Shown here in pieces: positions 26,824 to 35,317 of a stretch of DNA of 64,000 nucleotides (position 1 is the first letter of the stretch; the number at the start of each line of letters is the position of its first letter). The notes below the pieces were generated by a model. The model did no database searches. It had not been told where the DNA came from and worked only from the letters and a program-made list of their open reading frames with translations. Both the position numbers and the translations under genes were made by a program. This stretch comes from GJ-E10 sp035625725 (GTDB lineage: Bacteria > Pseudomonadota > Gammaproteobacteria > Burkholderiales > Burkholderiaceae_F). The stretch lies in assembly GCA_035625725.1 (NCBI GenBank), contig DASPPB010000034.1, forward strand, positions 75,210 to 139,209, in the 5' to 3' direction.

Positions 26824-27681
26824 TCACAGGGCTGCCGCACGCCCCAACAGCCCTTGGGGCCGGAAAATCAGCATGGACACCATCACCGCGTAAATCACAA
26901 AAGCGCCAAATTCCGGCAGGTAGTACTTGCCGGCGACGTCCGCGACCCCTAGCACCACGGAAGCCAGCAGCGAGCCCTTGATGCTGCCGCTGCCGCCCAC
27001 CGCGACCACGATGAGGAAGTAGACGATATATTTCAAGGGAAAGCCCGGGTCGAGCCCCAGCATTTCCACTCCCAGCGCGCCACCGAGCCCCGCCAAGGCC
27101 GAACCCAACGCAAAAGTGAGGGTGAAGACCCGGTTTACGTCGATCCCCAAGCCGCGAGCGGCCCTCGGGTTATCGACCGAGGCGCGCAACTGGGCCCCAA
27201 AGCGGGTTCGCCGCACCAACAGTTCGAGTCCAAGCGCGATTGCGGCGCCCAAAATAATCAGAAAGAGCCGATAGATTCCAACGTCGAGACCCGGCAAGTT
27301 GAACTGCCCCTGAAGGTAGTTGGGGAGCTCGAGCGGCTGCTGCTCGTCGCCAAAGACGAAATGCGCACCGGCAATGGACATCAGCAACAGACCTATGGAG
27401 AACAGAACCTGGTCAAGGTGCGTCGCGCCATACAGGCGCCGGTACAACAGTCGCTCAAGAACGACACCAACCAGACCGACGCCCACAAGAACGAGGGGAA
27501 GTGACGCTAGGAACGGAATTCCAGCATGCTGCGTGAGCGTTACGCAGATATAGCCGCCCAGCATGGCAAAGGCGCCGTGCGCCAAGTTCACAAAATTCAT
27601 CAAACCCAGCGTCACCGACAGCCCAACGCTGATCAGAAACAACAGCATTCCTGAAGCGATGCCATCGAAGAAGATCGTCAC
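26824..27681 (-). CDS. livH: Branched-chain-amino-acid-type ABC transporter, permease LivH
   Basis: A 285-residue permease with about eight helices. Family text includes LMNFVNLAHGAFAMLGGYIC near the N-terminus and GSALAGLGGALGVEMLGLDP, then VVAVGGSGSIKGSLLASVVL. It follows livK by 21 bases and abuts livM, forming the standard KHMGF order. Confidence 0.9.
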   Translation of the reverse strand: MTIFFDGIASGMLLFLISVGLSVTLGLMNFVNLAHGAFAMLGGYICVTLTQHAGIPFLASLPLVLVGVGLVGVVLERLLYRRLYGATHLDQVLFSIGLLLMSIAGAHFVFGDEQQPLELPNYLQGQFNLPGLDVGIYRLFLIILGAAIALGLELLVRRTRFGAQLRASVDNPRAARGLGIDVNRVFTLTFALGSALAGLGGALGVEMLGLDPGFPLKYIVYFLIVVAVGGSGSIKGSLLASVVLGVADVAGKYYLPEFGAFVIYAVMVSMLIFRPQGLLGRAAAL

Positions 27682-27702
27682 GACGCGCCCCTCGCGCCTC
27701 CG

Positions 27703-28878
27703 TTAGGGTTTGCCCGGATCCTTGAAGTCTGGCACCTGGTCGAACTCCACGTTCTGCAGCTTCTCGCCGACTTTCTCGACCCGGCGAATGTAAATCGTCT
27801 GCACGATGTCTCGCGTGGCCGGATCGATGCTGATGGGTCCGCGCGGACTCACCCATTTCATTCCTTTGGCGGCCTCCACGAAACGGTCACCGTCGGTGCT
27901 GCCCCCGGTCTTTTTTAGCGTCTCCGCAATCAAATGCATGCCGTCGTAACCCGCCACGGCCATGAAATCGGGTCTGTCCGGACCGTACGCCTTGTACCAG
28001 GCGTCAACAAAGGTCTTGTTTTCGGGGGAGTTGTGGGCCTCGGCGTAGTGAAACGAAGTAATTACCCCGAGCGCGGGCGCCCCGATCGCATCGAGGGCCG
28101 TTTCGGCCGTCAGATCGCCGGTGGCGATGAGTTTGATGCCCGATTTGGCAAGGTCGCGTTCCGCAAACCCCTTCATAAAAGCCACGGGTTGCTCTCCGGC
28201 GGGAAGAAACAGAAACACAGCGTCGGGCTTGGTGTCCTTGACCTTTTGCAAGTACGGGGCGAAGTCGGGATTCTTCACCGGGGTGCGAATTTCCGCGACG
28301 ATTTGGCCACCGGCCGCGACAAAGGTCTTCTTGAACTGTTCCTCGGCGTCGTGCCCAGGGCCGTAGTCGGCGACAACCGTTACGACTTTGTGGATGCCGT
28401 TTTTCGCCGCCCAGCTGGCGATCGGGGCGGTGACCTGCGGCAAGGTCATCGAAGTGCGCAAAATGTAGTCGGACTTGGTCGTAACCGACGAGGTAGCGGC
28501 GTTCATTACGACCATGGGTTTTTTCGCTTCCGTCGCAATCGGTGCAACCGCAAAGGCCGAAGGCGTAAGACCGAAGCCGGCAAGAATGTCGACTTTGTCT
28601 TGCACGACCAACTCTTGCGCATCGCGCTTGCTCACTTCGGGGGCCACACCCGTGTCATCCTTCACGATCAAGACAACCTTGCGGCCCGCGTACGCATCGC
28701 CATGCTGCTTGAGATACAGACGAACCCCTTCTTCGATTTGTTTGCCGTAGCCGGCAAACGGACCGGACATCGGCAGCACGAGCCCAATTTTCACGGGTTC
28801 CGCAGCCGCCACCGGCAGAGCCAGCAGCACCCCCAAAAAGGCGCAGAGGGCCGTATTCATACGCAGTATCAATTTCAT
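27703..28878 (-). CDS. livK: Periplasmic substrate-binding protein of the Liv-type ABC transporter
   Basis: A 391-residue type I periplasmic-binding-fold protein. A signal peptide (MKLILRMNTALCAFLGVLLA, cleaved after AAA) leads into EPVKIGLVLPMSGPFAGYG, the usual Liv-type start. The start ATG 28878 has AGGAGG 9 bases upstream; longer readings are not supported. Later segments SVTTKSDYILRTSMTLPQ and KVVTVVADYGPGHDAEEQFK fit the family. Because it directly follows ligB, the ligand is probably protocatechuate or a related aromatic acid rather than a branched-chain amino acid. Confidence 0.88.
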   Translation of the reverse strand: MKLILRMNTALCAFLGVLLALPVAAAEPVKIGLVLPMSGPFAGYGKQIEEGVRLYLKQHGDAYAGRKVVLIVKDDTGVAPEVSKRDAQELVVQDKVDILAGFGLTPSAFAVAPIATEAKKPMVVMNAATSSVTTKSDYILRTSMTLPQVTAPIASWAAKNGIHKVVTVVADYGPGHDAEEQFKKTFVAAGGQIVAEIRTPVKNPDFAPYLQKVKDTKPDAVFLFLPAGEQPVAFMKGFAERDLAKSGIKLIATGDLTAETALDAIGAPALGVITSFHYAEAHNSPENKTFVDAWYKAYGPDRPDFMAVAGYDGMHLIAETLKKTGGSTDGDRFVEAAKGMKWVSPRGPISIDPATRDIVQTIYIRRVEKVGEKLQNVEFDQVPDFKDPGKP

Positions 28879-28924
28879 TTGCAAATTCCTCCTAAGCTGT
28901 TGTCCACCCGCCGCATAGCCGCAC

Positions 28925-28964
28925 GTCCGTCGGCGGACACGCCGCGGGCGCCAGCTACGGCGCC
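28925..28964 (-). other. Two adjacent stem-loops between ligB and livK
   Basis: The 95-base gap between ligB and livK holds GGCGCC-GTAGCT-GGCGCC (28947-28964) and GTCCG-CCGA-CGGAC (28925-28938), read on the minus strand. Neither is followed by a T-run, so they are more likely mRNA processing or stabilising structures than terminators. Confidence 0.5.
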
Positions 28965-28973
28965 GATGGCGCT

Positions 28974-29813
28974 CTAGCCATGATTTTCGATCAACATGGT
29001 CGCCGCCGCCGTGTTCGAGATCGGAATATGAAAATTCGAGTGCTCCAGCCTCACCCGCCCCGTCAGTGCGCCGCGCGCGACCAGCCAGTTGAGTAACTCC
29101 ACGCCTTGGGTGCCGGTTTGTTCGACAAGATCCAAATCGGAGAACTGTGTCGCCCAAGTCGGGTCGCTGATCAGGCTGTCCATGAATTGCAGATCAAATT
29201 GCTTGTTGATGAAGCCAGCCCGCTTTCCGTCGAGCTGATGCGACAGGCCCCCCGTGCCAATGATCACGACCCGGCTGTCTGTCGGAAAGGACTCGATTGC
29301 GCGCCCAATCGACTGACCCAGCTTGTAGCAGCGCTTTGCCGATGGCAGGGGAAACTGAACCGTGTTTACACACACCGGAACCGTTCGCACCGGCCACTTT
29401 TGATCCGGCCACAGCAACGCCATCGGCACCGTGAAGGCGTGGTCGACCACCATCTCCTGACAAGTGACCATGTCGAACTCATCGGCGACCAAAGAATTGA
29501 TGAGATGCCACGAAAGGTCGAGGTCCCCCGCAAACGGCGGCACTACCGGGATGCCCCATCCCTCGTCGGCGTTGCGGTACTCGGGTGCGGCGCCGATAGC
29601 AAAGGTAGGCTGTTTGTCCAAAAAAAAGTTCAACCCATGGTCGTTGTAGACCACCAGCGCAACGTCTGGCCGGACCTTGGCAAGCCATTCGCGAACCGGC
29701 GGGAAGCCATCGAAAAACGGCTTCCAGTAGGGATCCTCCTGCAGCCGCTTCGCGATCGCCCCACCGATAGCCGGCACATGCGAAGTGGTAATGGCGCCCA
29801 GGATCTTAGCCAT
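28974..29813 (-). CDS. ligB: Protocatechuate 4,5-dioxygenase beta subunit (LigB), copy 1
   Basis: The 279-residue catalytic subunit of a class III (LigB-type) extradiol dioxygenase, which uses Fe(II) and O2 to open the ring of protocatechuate between C4 and C5. The iron ligands correspond to His12 (TTSHVPAIGG), His59 (VVYNDHGLNFF) and Glu239 (TQGVELLNWL); the acid-base His is His192 (GTGGLSHQLDG). It lies 3 bases after ligA1. A second ligB is at 36615-37460 and the two are clearly diverged, so this pair may act on a related substrate such as gallate. Confidence 0.93.
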   Translation of the reverse strand: MAKILGAITTSHVPAIGGAIAKRLQEDPYWKPFFDGFPPVREWLAKVRPDVALVVYNDHGLNFFLDKQPTFAIGAAPEYRNADEGWGIPVVPPFAGDLDLSWHLINSLVADEFDMVTCQEMVVDHAFTVPMALLWPDQKWPVRTVPVCVNTVQFPLPSAKRCYKLGQSIGRAIESFPTDSRVVIIGTGGLSHQLDGKRAGFINKQFDLQFMDSLISDPTWATQFSDLDLVEQTGTQGVELLNWLVARGALTGRVRLEHSNFHIPISNTAAATMLIENHG

Positions 29814-29816
29814 CTT

Positions 29817-30170
29817 CTATCTCCCGGCGGCGAGCAGCTTCGCCTTGAATTCGTCCTTGCTCACACCCGTTTGCTGGGCGCCGATATCTTGCATATCGAG
29901 TCCGAAAATGCCCCCGAACTTTGCCAGATAGTAAACATTGCCTCCGGCTTCGAGCAGTTCGAGGACACTTCGATGCGCAATCGCTGCCCTTTGCTGTTCG
30001 TTCAGACCGAACTTGGCACAGTAGGCGTTCTCGTCGCGGAGAAACTCCTCGCGATTGGCTTGTTCGTTAAAGGAGTAGCACATTTTGTTGAGGGCATAGC
30101 CCTTGCGAGCAACATCACCGTCAAAGACGGTGGTTCCGGGAATACGGCGCTTTGCGGCGGTCAGATTCAT
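29817..30170 (-). CDS. ligA: Protocatechuate 4,5-dioxygenase alpha subunit (LigA), copy 1
   Basis: The 117-residue small helical subunit that caps the LigB active site. It has the family pattern GTTVFDGDVARKGYALNKMC, DENAYCAKFGLNEQQRAAI and GGNVYYLAKFGGIFGLDMQD. From memory, Phe103 of Sphingobium SYK-6 LigA lies in the text GKSFQ; the matching residue here is Met93 in GLDMQD. The start ATG overlaps the ligI stop by 4 bases. Confidence 0.92.
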   Translation of the reverse strand: MNLTAAKRRIPGTTVFDGDVARKGYALNKMCYSFNEQANREEFLRDENAYCAKFGLNEQQRAAIAHRSVLELLEAGGNVYYLAKFGGIFGLDMQDIGAQQTGVSKDEFKAKLLAAGR

Positions 30171-31051
30171 CGGCCTGCCTCCTTCCAGTACAGACGTATC
30201 GGGTTATCGACCAGTAGCGCCTGCTGCAAGGCAGCGCTGGGTGCGATGGTTGGAACAAAATTGACCAGGTCCCCATCATCGGGCATGTGCGTTTTCATGT
30301 TCGGATGAGGCCAGTCCGTGCCCCACAAAACGCGATCCGGAAACGTCTCAACGACCCGACGGGCGAAAGGCACCACGTCGTCATAGTTCGGCGGTCCGCT
30401 GTGCGACAGCCGCTCGGGGCAGCTCACCTTCGACCACACATTGGGGTGTTCGCGCAAAAGCCGGACAAAGAGCTCGAATTCCGGGCCGTCGGGAGCCTTG
30501 CGGACGTCCGGTCGACCCATGTGATCTACCACGACGACGGTGGGCAACGCGGTAAAAAAGTCCCATAGCTCCGGAAGGTCCTGCGCCTCGAAGTACACGA
30601 CGACGTGCCAACCCAGCGGCGCGATTCGCCGGGCGATCTCGACGAGCTCCTCGCGCGGCGTGAAATCTACCAGACGGCGCACGAAATTGAACCGCGTCGC
30701 GCGTACCCCGGCCAGATCGAGCTCTCGGAGTTCCGCGTCCGTGATGTTCCGATCGACTGAGGCCACGCCGCGTGCCCGGCCTTGGGCGCTGCGCAATGCG
30801 TCGACAAGCGCACGGTTATCGTTACCGTGACAAGTGGCCTGAACGATCACGTTGCGCTCAAAACCAAGGTAGTCGCGAAGCGCGAAGAGTTTTTCCTTGG
30901 GTGCGTCGCAGGGCGTGTACTTGCGCTTAGGCGCATAGGGGAACCGGTCTGCCGGACCGAAGACATGGCAATGCGCATCGACCGCACCCCGCGGTGGGAC
31001 GAAGCGGGGTTTGCTGGGATTGGGATGAAACGGCAGATAGTCGGCGTCCAT
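30167..31051 (-). CDS. ligI: 2-pyrone-4,6-dicarboxylate lactonase (LigI)
   Basis: A 294-residue amidohydrolase-superfamily enzyme that hydrolyses 2-pyrone-4,6-dicarboxylate to 4-oxalomesaconate. Motifs are VDAHCHVFGPADRFPYAPKR near the N-terminus, VVVDHMGRPDVRKAPDGPEF and GTDWPHPNMKTHMPDDGDLV near the C-terminus; these match LigI, which needs no metal. The start is ATG 31051 with GAGGA about 9 bases upstream; a longer frame to 31096 overlaps galD and is not favoured. Confidence 0.93.
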   Translation of the reverse strand: MDADYLPFHPNPSKPRFVPPRGAVDAHCHVFGPADRFPYAPKRKYTPCDAPKEKLFALRDYLGFERNVIVQATCHGNDNRALVDALRSAQGRARGVASVDRNITDAELRELDLAGVRATRFNFVRRLVDFTPREELVEIARRIAPLGWHVVVYFEAQDLPELWDFFTALPTVVVVDHMGRPDVRKAPDGPEFELFVRLLREHPNVWSKVSCPERLSHSGPPNYDDVVPFARRVVETFPDRVLWGTDWPHPNMKTHMPDDGDLVNFVPTIAPSAALQQALLVDNPIRLYWKEAGR

Positions 31052-31070
31052 GCGCGCAGTTCCTCGCCGC

Positions 31071-32126
31071 CTAGCGGCCGAAGACGATTCCGTCAAAAAG
31101 CTTGCGCGCTGTCAGCAACACAGCCGCACTCGCGACTTTTCCGTCGGCGTCGATGTCTACGACGATCGTCGACTCCCCGATGGGATGTTCGATCGGCATC
31201 ACCTTCGAGCGCCCCGCGGGAACTCGCGCCAGTGCCGCGGCCGGACTGCCCGCCAGAACGCAGGCCGTGGCGACGCTAACAGCACCGAGCACGCCTATAG
31301 AGGCGTGGCACCGGTGGGGAATGAAGGTACGCGTGTTGATGACCCCTCCGGCCCGCGGCGGGCTCACGAGTGTCATTTTGGGCACCGATTTCTCGCGAAC
31401 GTTCCCAAGATTCATCATCGGTCCGGCCACAAGTCGTATGGATTCGAGTTTTGCCTTCAGATCGACATCGGCGTCGAGCTGCTCGCGAGTCTCGGTCCCC
31501 GCCACGCCCAGGTCGGACGCGCGCAGTATGACTACCGGCATGCCGTTGTCGATACAGGTCACAGCGATACCACCGATCGTGTCGACCGCGTTGCCCGTCG
31601 GCAAGAGCGAGCCGCAGCTCGAACCCGCCGTATCACGAAAGACGACGGGTATTGGGCTTGCCGTTCCCGGAACTCCGTCAAGGTGCGCTGCGCCCGCGTA
31701 GGTAACGCGTCCCCCGGGCGTACGTACACGCGCTTCGGCCACCTGGCCGGTGTTTTGCATGTAAATCACAACCGTCGTCTCGCCATCGGTGGTCTTCACC
31801 AGGCCACGCTCAATCGCGAAAGGCGCGACGCCGGCCAGGATGTTGCCGCAGTTTTGTGCGTCCGTGACGATCGGTTGATCGACGAATACCTGAAGGAACA
31901 GATACTCGACGTCCACGCCTGGCCGCCCCGAGGGCGCGATCACGGCGACCTTCGACGTCAGCGGATCCGCGCCGCCCATGCCATCGATCTGTCGCGCATC
32001 CGGGGAGCCCATGACGGACAGCAAGAACGCGTCGCGCTCCCCTGGTGAACTGGGCAGCTCGGTAGCGAGAAAATAGCCCCCCTTGGAGGTGCCTCCGCGC
32101 ATCCACATGCACGGCGCGCTATACAT
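31071..32126 (-). CDS. galD: 4-oxalomesaconate tautomerase/isomerase (GalD/LigU, PrpF family)
   Basis: A 351-residue PrpF-family isomerase. Characteristic text is CMWMRGGTSKGGYFLATELP, RQIDGMGGADPLTSKVAVIA, QNCGNILAGVAPFAIERGLV, SSCGSLLPTGNAVDTIGG and FIPHRCHASIGVLGAVSVAT. Relatives are GalD (keto-enol tautomerase of 4-oxalomesaconate) and LigU (a double-bond isomerase acting on the same compound); I cannot separate them by eye. The ATG at 32126 overlaps the ligK stop by 8 bases, so the two are translationally coupled. It supplies the step between LigI and LigJ. Confidence 0.9.
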   Translation of the reverse strand: MYSAPCMWMRGGTSKGGYFLATELPSSPGERDAFLLSVMGSPDARQIDGMGGADPLTSKVAVIAPSGRPGVDVEYLFLQVFVDQPIVTDAQNCGNILAGVAPFAIERGLVKTTDGETTVVIYMQNTGQVAEARVRTPGGRVTYAGAAHLDGVPGTASPIPVVFRDTAGSSCGSLLPTGNAVDTIGGIAVTCIDNGMPVVILRASDLGVAGTETREQLDADVDLKAKLESIRLVAGPMMNLGNVREKSVPKMTLVSPPRAGGVINTRTFIPHRCHASIGVLGAVSVATACVLAGSPAAALARVPAGRSKVMPIEHPIGESTIVVDIDADGKVASAAVLLTARKLFDGIVFGR

Positions 32127-32805
32127 ACCGCAGACCCTTTTCCGCAAGCCGTTTGCGCATGTCGTAGATGTCCAGTCCCAGTTCGCCGGCAGCCAAACGT
32201 GCGCGTTTCGCTTCCTCGCCAGCCATGCGCGCGCGGGCCTTCTGGAGCACCTCGGCGGCCTCCTGACGGCGCACGACACAGACCCCGTCATCGTCGGCGA
32301 CGATGACGTCGCCAGGGTTTACCAATGCCCCGGCGCACACGATGGGAACGTTCACTGAGCCAAGGGTTTCCTTCACGGTCCCCTGGGCAGAGATTGCCTT
32401 GGACCAAACCGGCATTTGCATCAGCGTCAACGTACGGACATCGCGTACGCCCGCATCGATGACCAGACCAACCCCGCCTCGCGCACGCACAGAGGTTGCG
32501 AGTAGATCCCCAAAGTAGCCCGCGTCCGATGGCGACGTGGGCGCGAGAACCAAAATGTCGCCCGTCCTGACTTGCTCCACCGCCACGTGAATCATCCAAT
32601 TGTCCCCGGGCGGCGCCGAAATCGTGATCGCCGACGCGGCCAAGCTGGCGCCTGCGTAGATCGGGCGCAAATACGACGCCATCAGCCCCGTTCGGCCCTG
32701 CGCCTCGTGGACCGTGGCCACGCCGCACTGCGCCAATTCGGCAATGATCGACGCGTCAACGCGCTCGACGTTGCGCACGACAATCCCTTGGTAGTTCATA
32801 CTCAT
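32119..32805 (-). CDS. ligK: 4-hydroxy-4-methyl-2-oxoglutarate/4-carboxy-4-hydroxy-2-oxoadipate aldolase (LigK)
   Basis: A 228-residue class II aldolase of the RraA-like fold that splits 4-carboxy-4-hydroxy-2-oxoadipate to pyruvate and oxaloacetate. Typical segments are VATVHEAQGRTGLMASYLRP, GDNWMIHVAVEQVRTGDILV, the substrate loop GYFGDLLATSVRARGGVGLV and DAGVRDV, whose Arg and Asp match the pyruvate- and metal-binding site. The start ATG 32805 has AGGAAGG 8 bases upstream, and it lies 13 bases after ligJ. It is the last pathway step. Confidence 0.93.
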   Translation of the reverse strand: MSMNYQGIVVRNVERVDASIIAELAQCGVATVHEAQGRTGLMASYLRPIYAGASLAASAITISAPPGDNWMIHVAVEQVRTGDILVLAPTSPSDAGYFGDLLATSVRARGGVGLVIDAGVRDVRTLTLMQMPVWSKAISAQGTVKETLGSVNVPIVCAGALVNPGDVIVADDDGVCVVRRQEAAEVLQKARARMAGEEAKRARLAAGELGLDIYDMRKRLAEKGLRYV

Positions 32806-32818
32806 ACAAAACCCCTTC

Positions 32819-33844
32819 CTAGCGCACCTTGGCTTTGAGCGCGGCATCAAGTCGCGGGTAGACCGCACGCGCATTGGTTTCGTAGATCCGGCGCCGATCC
32901 TCTGCGCAGAGCGCCGCGGCCTCGATATAGCGCTTGGTGTCATCGTAAAAATGACCGCTCTCCGGGTCGATCCCCCGCACGGCACCGATCATCTCCGAGG
33001 CGAACAGGATGTTTTTTATCGGTATCACACGCAGCAGCAAATCAATCCCAGCCTGGTGATAGACGCAGGTGTCAAAAAACACGTTGTTGAGCAGATGCTC
33101 GGCCAGCAGCGGTTTGCCCAGTTCCTGCGCGAGGCCGCGGAATCGTCCCCAGTGGTACGGAGCGGCGCCGCCACCGTGCGGGATGACAAACCGCAGCGTC
33201 GGGAAATCCTTGAACAGATCTGACGTCAGACACTGCATGAACGCCGTCGTGTCGGCATTCAGATAATGCGCCCCCGTCGTGTGAAAGCATGCATTGCAAC
33301 TGGTGCTCACGTGGATCATGGCGGGGATGTCGAGCTCCACCATCTTTTCGTAGATGGGGTACCAATGCCGTTCGGACAGGGGCGGTTCCTTCCAATGGCC
33401 GCCCGAGGGATCGGGATTGAGGTTAATGGCGACAAAGCCGTATTCCCGGACGCATTTCTCCAGCTCGGGGATCGACGTCCGCGGGTCGACACCCGGGGAC
33501 TGCGGCAGCATCGCGGCGCCGACGAAATTCTCGGGGAACATGCGCGCAACCCGATGACACAGCTCATTGCAGATCGCGGCCCAGGTCGCGCTCACCCCAA
33601 AGTCCCCTATGTGGTGCGCCATGAAACTTGCTCGCGGCGAAAAGATCGTCAAATCGCTGCCACGCTCCCTCATTTTCTTGAGCTGGTTCGATTCGATCGA
33701 TTCGCGCAGCTCATCGTCCGAAATCCTGAGCTCCGAAACTTTGGGCGCTAGCCCCGGCTGACCAATGGCTGCAATCTGGCGTTTGCGCCAGTCTTCGAGG
33801 GCCTTGGGGGCGGTCGTGTAGTGACCGTGGCAGTCGATAATCAC
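32819..33844 (-). CDS. ligJ: 4-oxalomesaconate hydratase (LigJ)
   Basis: A 341-residue amidohydrolase-superfamily hydratase that adds water to 4-oxalomesaconate to give 4-carboxy-4-hydroxy-2-oxoadipate. Motifs are IIDCHGHYTT at the N-terminus, TIFSPRASFMAHHIGDFGVS, IPAMIHVSTSCNACF, RFVIPHGGGAAPYHWGRFRG and FDTCVYHQAGIDLL, closely matching LigJ. GTG 33844 is chosen as the start because it gives the normal MIIDCHGHY N-terminus; a longer open frame into the promoter region is not supported. It is the first gene of the minus-strand lig-liv operon, divergent from the LysR-type regulator. Confidence 0.94.
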   Translation of the reverse strand: MIIDCHGHYTTAPKALEDWRKRQIAAIGQPGLAPKVSELRISDDELRESIESNQLKKMRERGSDLTIFSPRASFMAHHIGDFGVSATWAAICNELCHRVARMFPENFVGAAMLPQSPGVDPRTSIPELEKCVREYGFVAINLNPDPSGGHWKEPPLSERHWYPIYEKMVELDIPAMIHVSTSCNACFHTTGAHYLNADTTAFMQCLTSDLFKDFPTLRFVIPHGGGAAPYHWGRFRGLAQELGKPLLAEHLLNNVFFDTCVYHQAGIDLLLRVIPIKNILFASEMIGAVRGIDPESGHFYDDTKRYIEAAALCAEDRRRIYETNARAVYPRLDAALKAKVR

Positions 33845-33931
33845 GCGGGTTCTCTGGCGAAAGTTGGCAACGGGCGCGCAGCAAGTATCTACCTCCGGCG
33901 CGCATTTTCCATTCCAATCTTTCGAGATATG

Positions 33932-33948
33932 TATAAGATTTTGGTATA
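33932..33948. promoter_or_regulatory. LysR-type operator-like dyad in the divergent lig promoter
   Basis: The 130-base region between ligJ and the regulator contains TATA-AGATTTTGG-TATA. Inside it T-N11-A with flanking ATA/TAT dyad symmetry fits the general LysR-type box. Its place, about 90 bases upstream of ligJ and 26 bases upstream of the regulator gene, is right for autorepression and activation of the divergent operon. This is by pattern only. Confidence 0.5.
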
Positions 33949-33974
33949 GATGTCTTTTGCGAACGGCCACTTGC

Positions 33975-35198
33975 ATGCAACCGCCACTACCCAATCTGCG
34001 CCATCTGCGCGTTTTCCGAGAAGTTGCGGCGCAGCGCAGCATCAGCCAGGCGGCGAGCCGGGTTTTTCTCTCACAGCCCGCGATCACCCAAGCCATCGCC
34101 AAGCTCGAGCGCCTGCTTAATACCGTCTTGTTCGAACGTCACAACGAAGGCATGCGCCCAACCGAGGCCGGTTTACTGTATGCGGAGCGGGTGGACCGCG
34201 CCCTGGCGTTGATCCGATCGGGCGTCCAAGACGCGTTGCGCGTGGCTCCGGAAAAAGGCCCGCGAAGCCGATTTCCGGCCGAACAGATGCTGACGATCAC
34301 CCAATTGCGGGCGCTCGTGGCGGTCTCGAATGCGCGCAATTTCAGCCTCGCGGCGCACTCGGTAGGAACCTCGCAGCCCGCTTTATACCGTGCGGCGCGA
34401 GATCTCGAGGGTCTGTTGGGGATCGCGCTATACGAAAAGAACGCGCAAGGCATCGACCTGACGCGTCAAGGGCAGAGTCTGGTTCAGCAAATCAAGCTCG
34501 CCTTTGCCGAATTAAGCCAGGGCTCCGCGGAGATCGCCGCGCTTGCGGGACAGGACAGCGGCCGCATCGTGATCGGCGCCATGCCATTATCTCGGCACTT
34601 TCTGCTGCCAGCGGCCATCAACGCACTCGCTCGCCAACGCCCCGAGGTTGAGGTGCACGCGGTCGATGGCCCCTATGAGGAACTGCTGCATGGTTTGCGT
34701 CACGGCGAGATCGACTTGCTCATTGGCGCGATGCGCGAACCCGTGCCCGTCGACGATGTCGTCCAAGAAAAACTCTTTGATGACCCGTTGAACATCGTTG
34801 CCCGAGCCGGCCATCCCCTGCAGGGCAGGAGCCGAATCGGACTTCGCGACTTGGCGGCCTACCCCTGGATCGTGCCCCGACGGGGAACGCCAACCCGGGA
34901 GCACTTCGAGAGCTTATTTCGCAAGGCCAAGTGCACCCCTCCACCGGGACTCGTGGAGTCAAGTTCCCTGGTACTGATACGCGCCCTGCTGTTGGGCAGC
35001 GACCGTCTCACCCTCATCTCGGCGCATCAAGTACGCCTTGAAGCCGGCCAAGGCCTGCTGACAACACTGCGGTATTCCTTGCATGACACTCGACGCCCCA
35101 TAGGTATTACCACGCGGCGAAACTGGCGGCCGACCGCTACCCAGCGCCTGTTTCTGGAGCAGCTCCGAGCCACGGGACGCAACTATTCAGAAATCTAA
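33975..35198 (+). CDS. LysR-type transcriptional regulator with two tandem HTH domains
   Basis: A 407-residue regulator instead of the usual 290-320. Residues 7-66 form one LysR winged-helix domain (LRHLRVFREVAAQRSISQAA, SQPAITQAIAKLE) and residues 104-166 form a second (ITQLRALVAVSNARNFSLAA, SQPALYRAARDLE). A LysR substrate-binding domain follows from about residue 195 (RIVIGAMPLSRHFLLPAAIN). The start ATG 33975 precedes the first domain; an upstream extension to 33864 is not expected. It is divergent from ligJ and upstream of the second ligAB set, so it probably controls both units in response to a pathway intermediate such as protocatechuate. Confidence 0.88.
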   Translation: MQPPLPNLRHLRVFREVAAQRSISQAASRVFLSQPAITQAIAKLERLLNTVLFERHNEGMRPTEAGLLYAERVDRALALIRSGVQDALRVAPEKGPRSRFPAEQMLTITQLRALVAVSNARNFSLAAHSVGTSQPALYRAARDLEGLLGIALYEKNAQGIDLTRQGQSLVQQIKLAFAELSQGSAEIAALAGQDSGRIVIGAMPLSRHFLLPAAINALARQRPEVEVHAVDGPYEELLHGLRHGEIDLLIGAMREPVPVDDVVQEKLFDDPLNIVARAGHPLQGRSRIGLRDLAAYPWIVPRRGTPTREHFESLFRKAKCTPPPGLVESSSLVLIRALLLGSDRLTLISAHQVRLEAGQGLLTTLRYSLHDTRRPIGITTRRNWRPTATQRLFLEQLRATGRNYSEI

Positions 35199-35317
35199 TA
35201 GCAATGTCCAGCAATCAATTACCCCGCGGCGGCATTCGGGTGCTAGATTTTGTGTGGCCGCGGACTTTGCGCCGATGAGTCCGCACGGTGTTCGTGGGTC
35301 TCGGGGGAGGCGTCAAG

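Noticed and set aside
27934..28977. Plus-strand open frame opposite livK
   Set aside because: Antisense to a protein with a clear signal peptide and family text; no support of its own.
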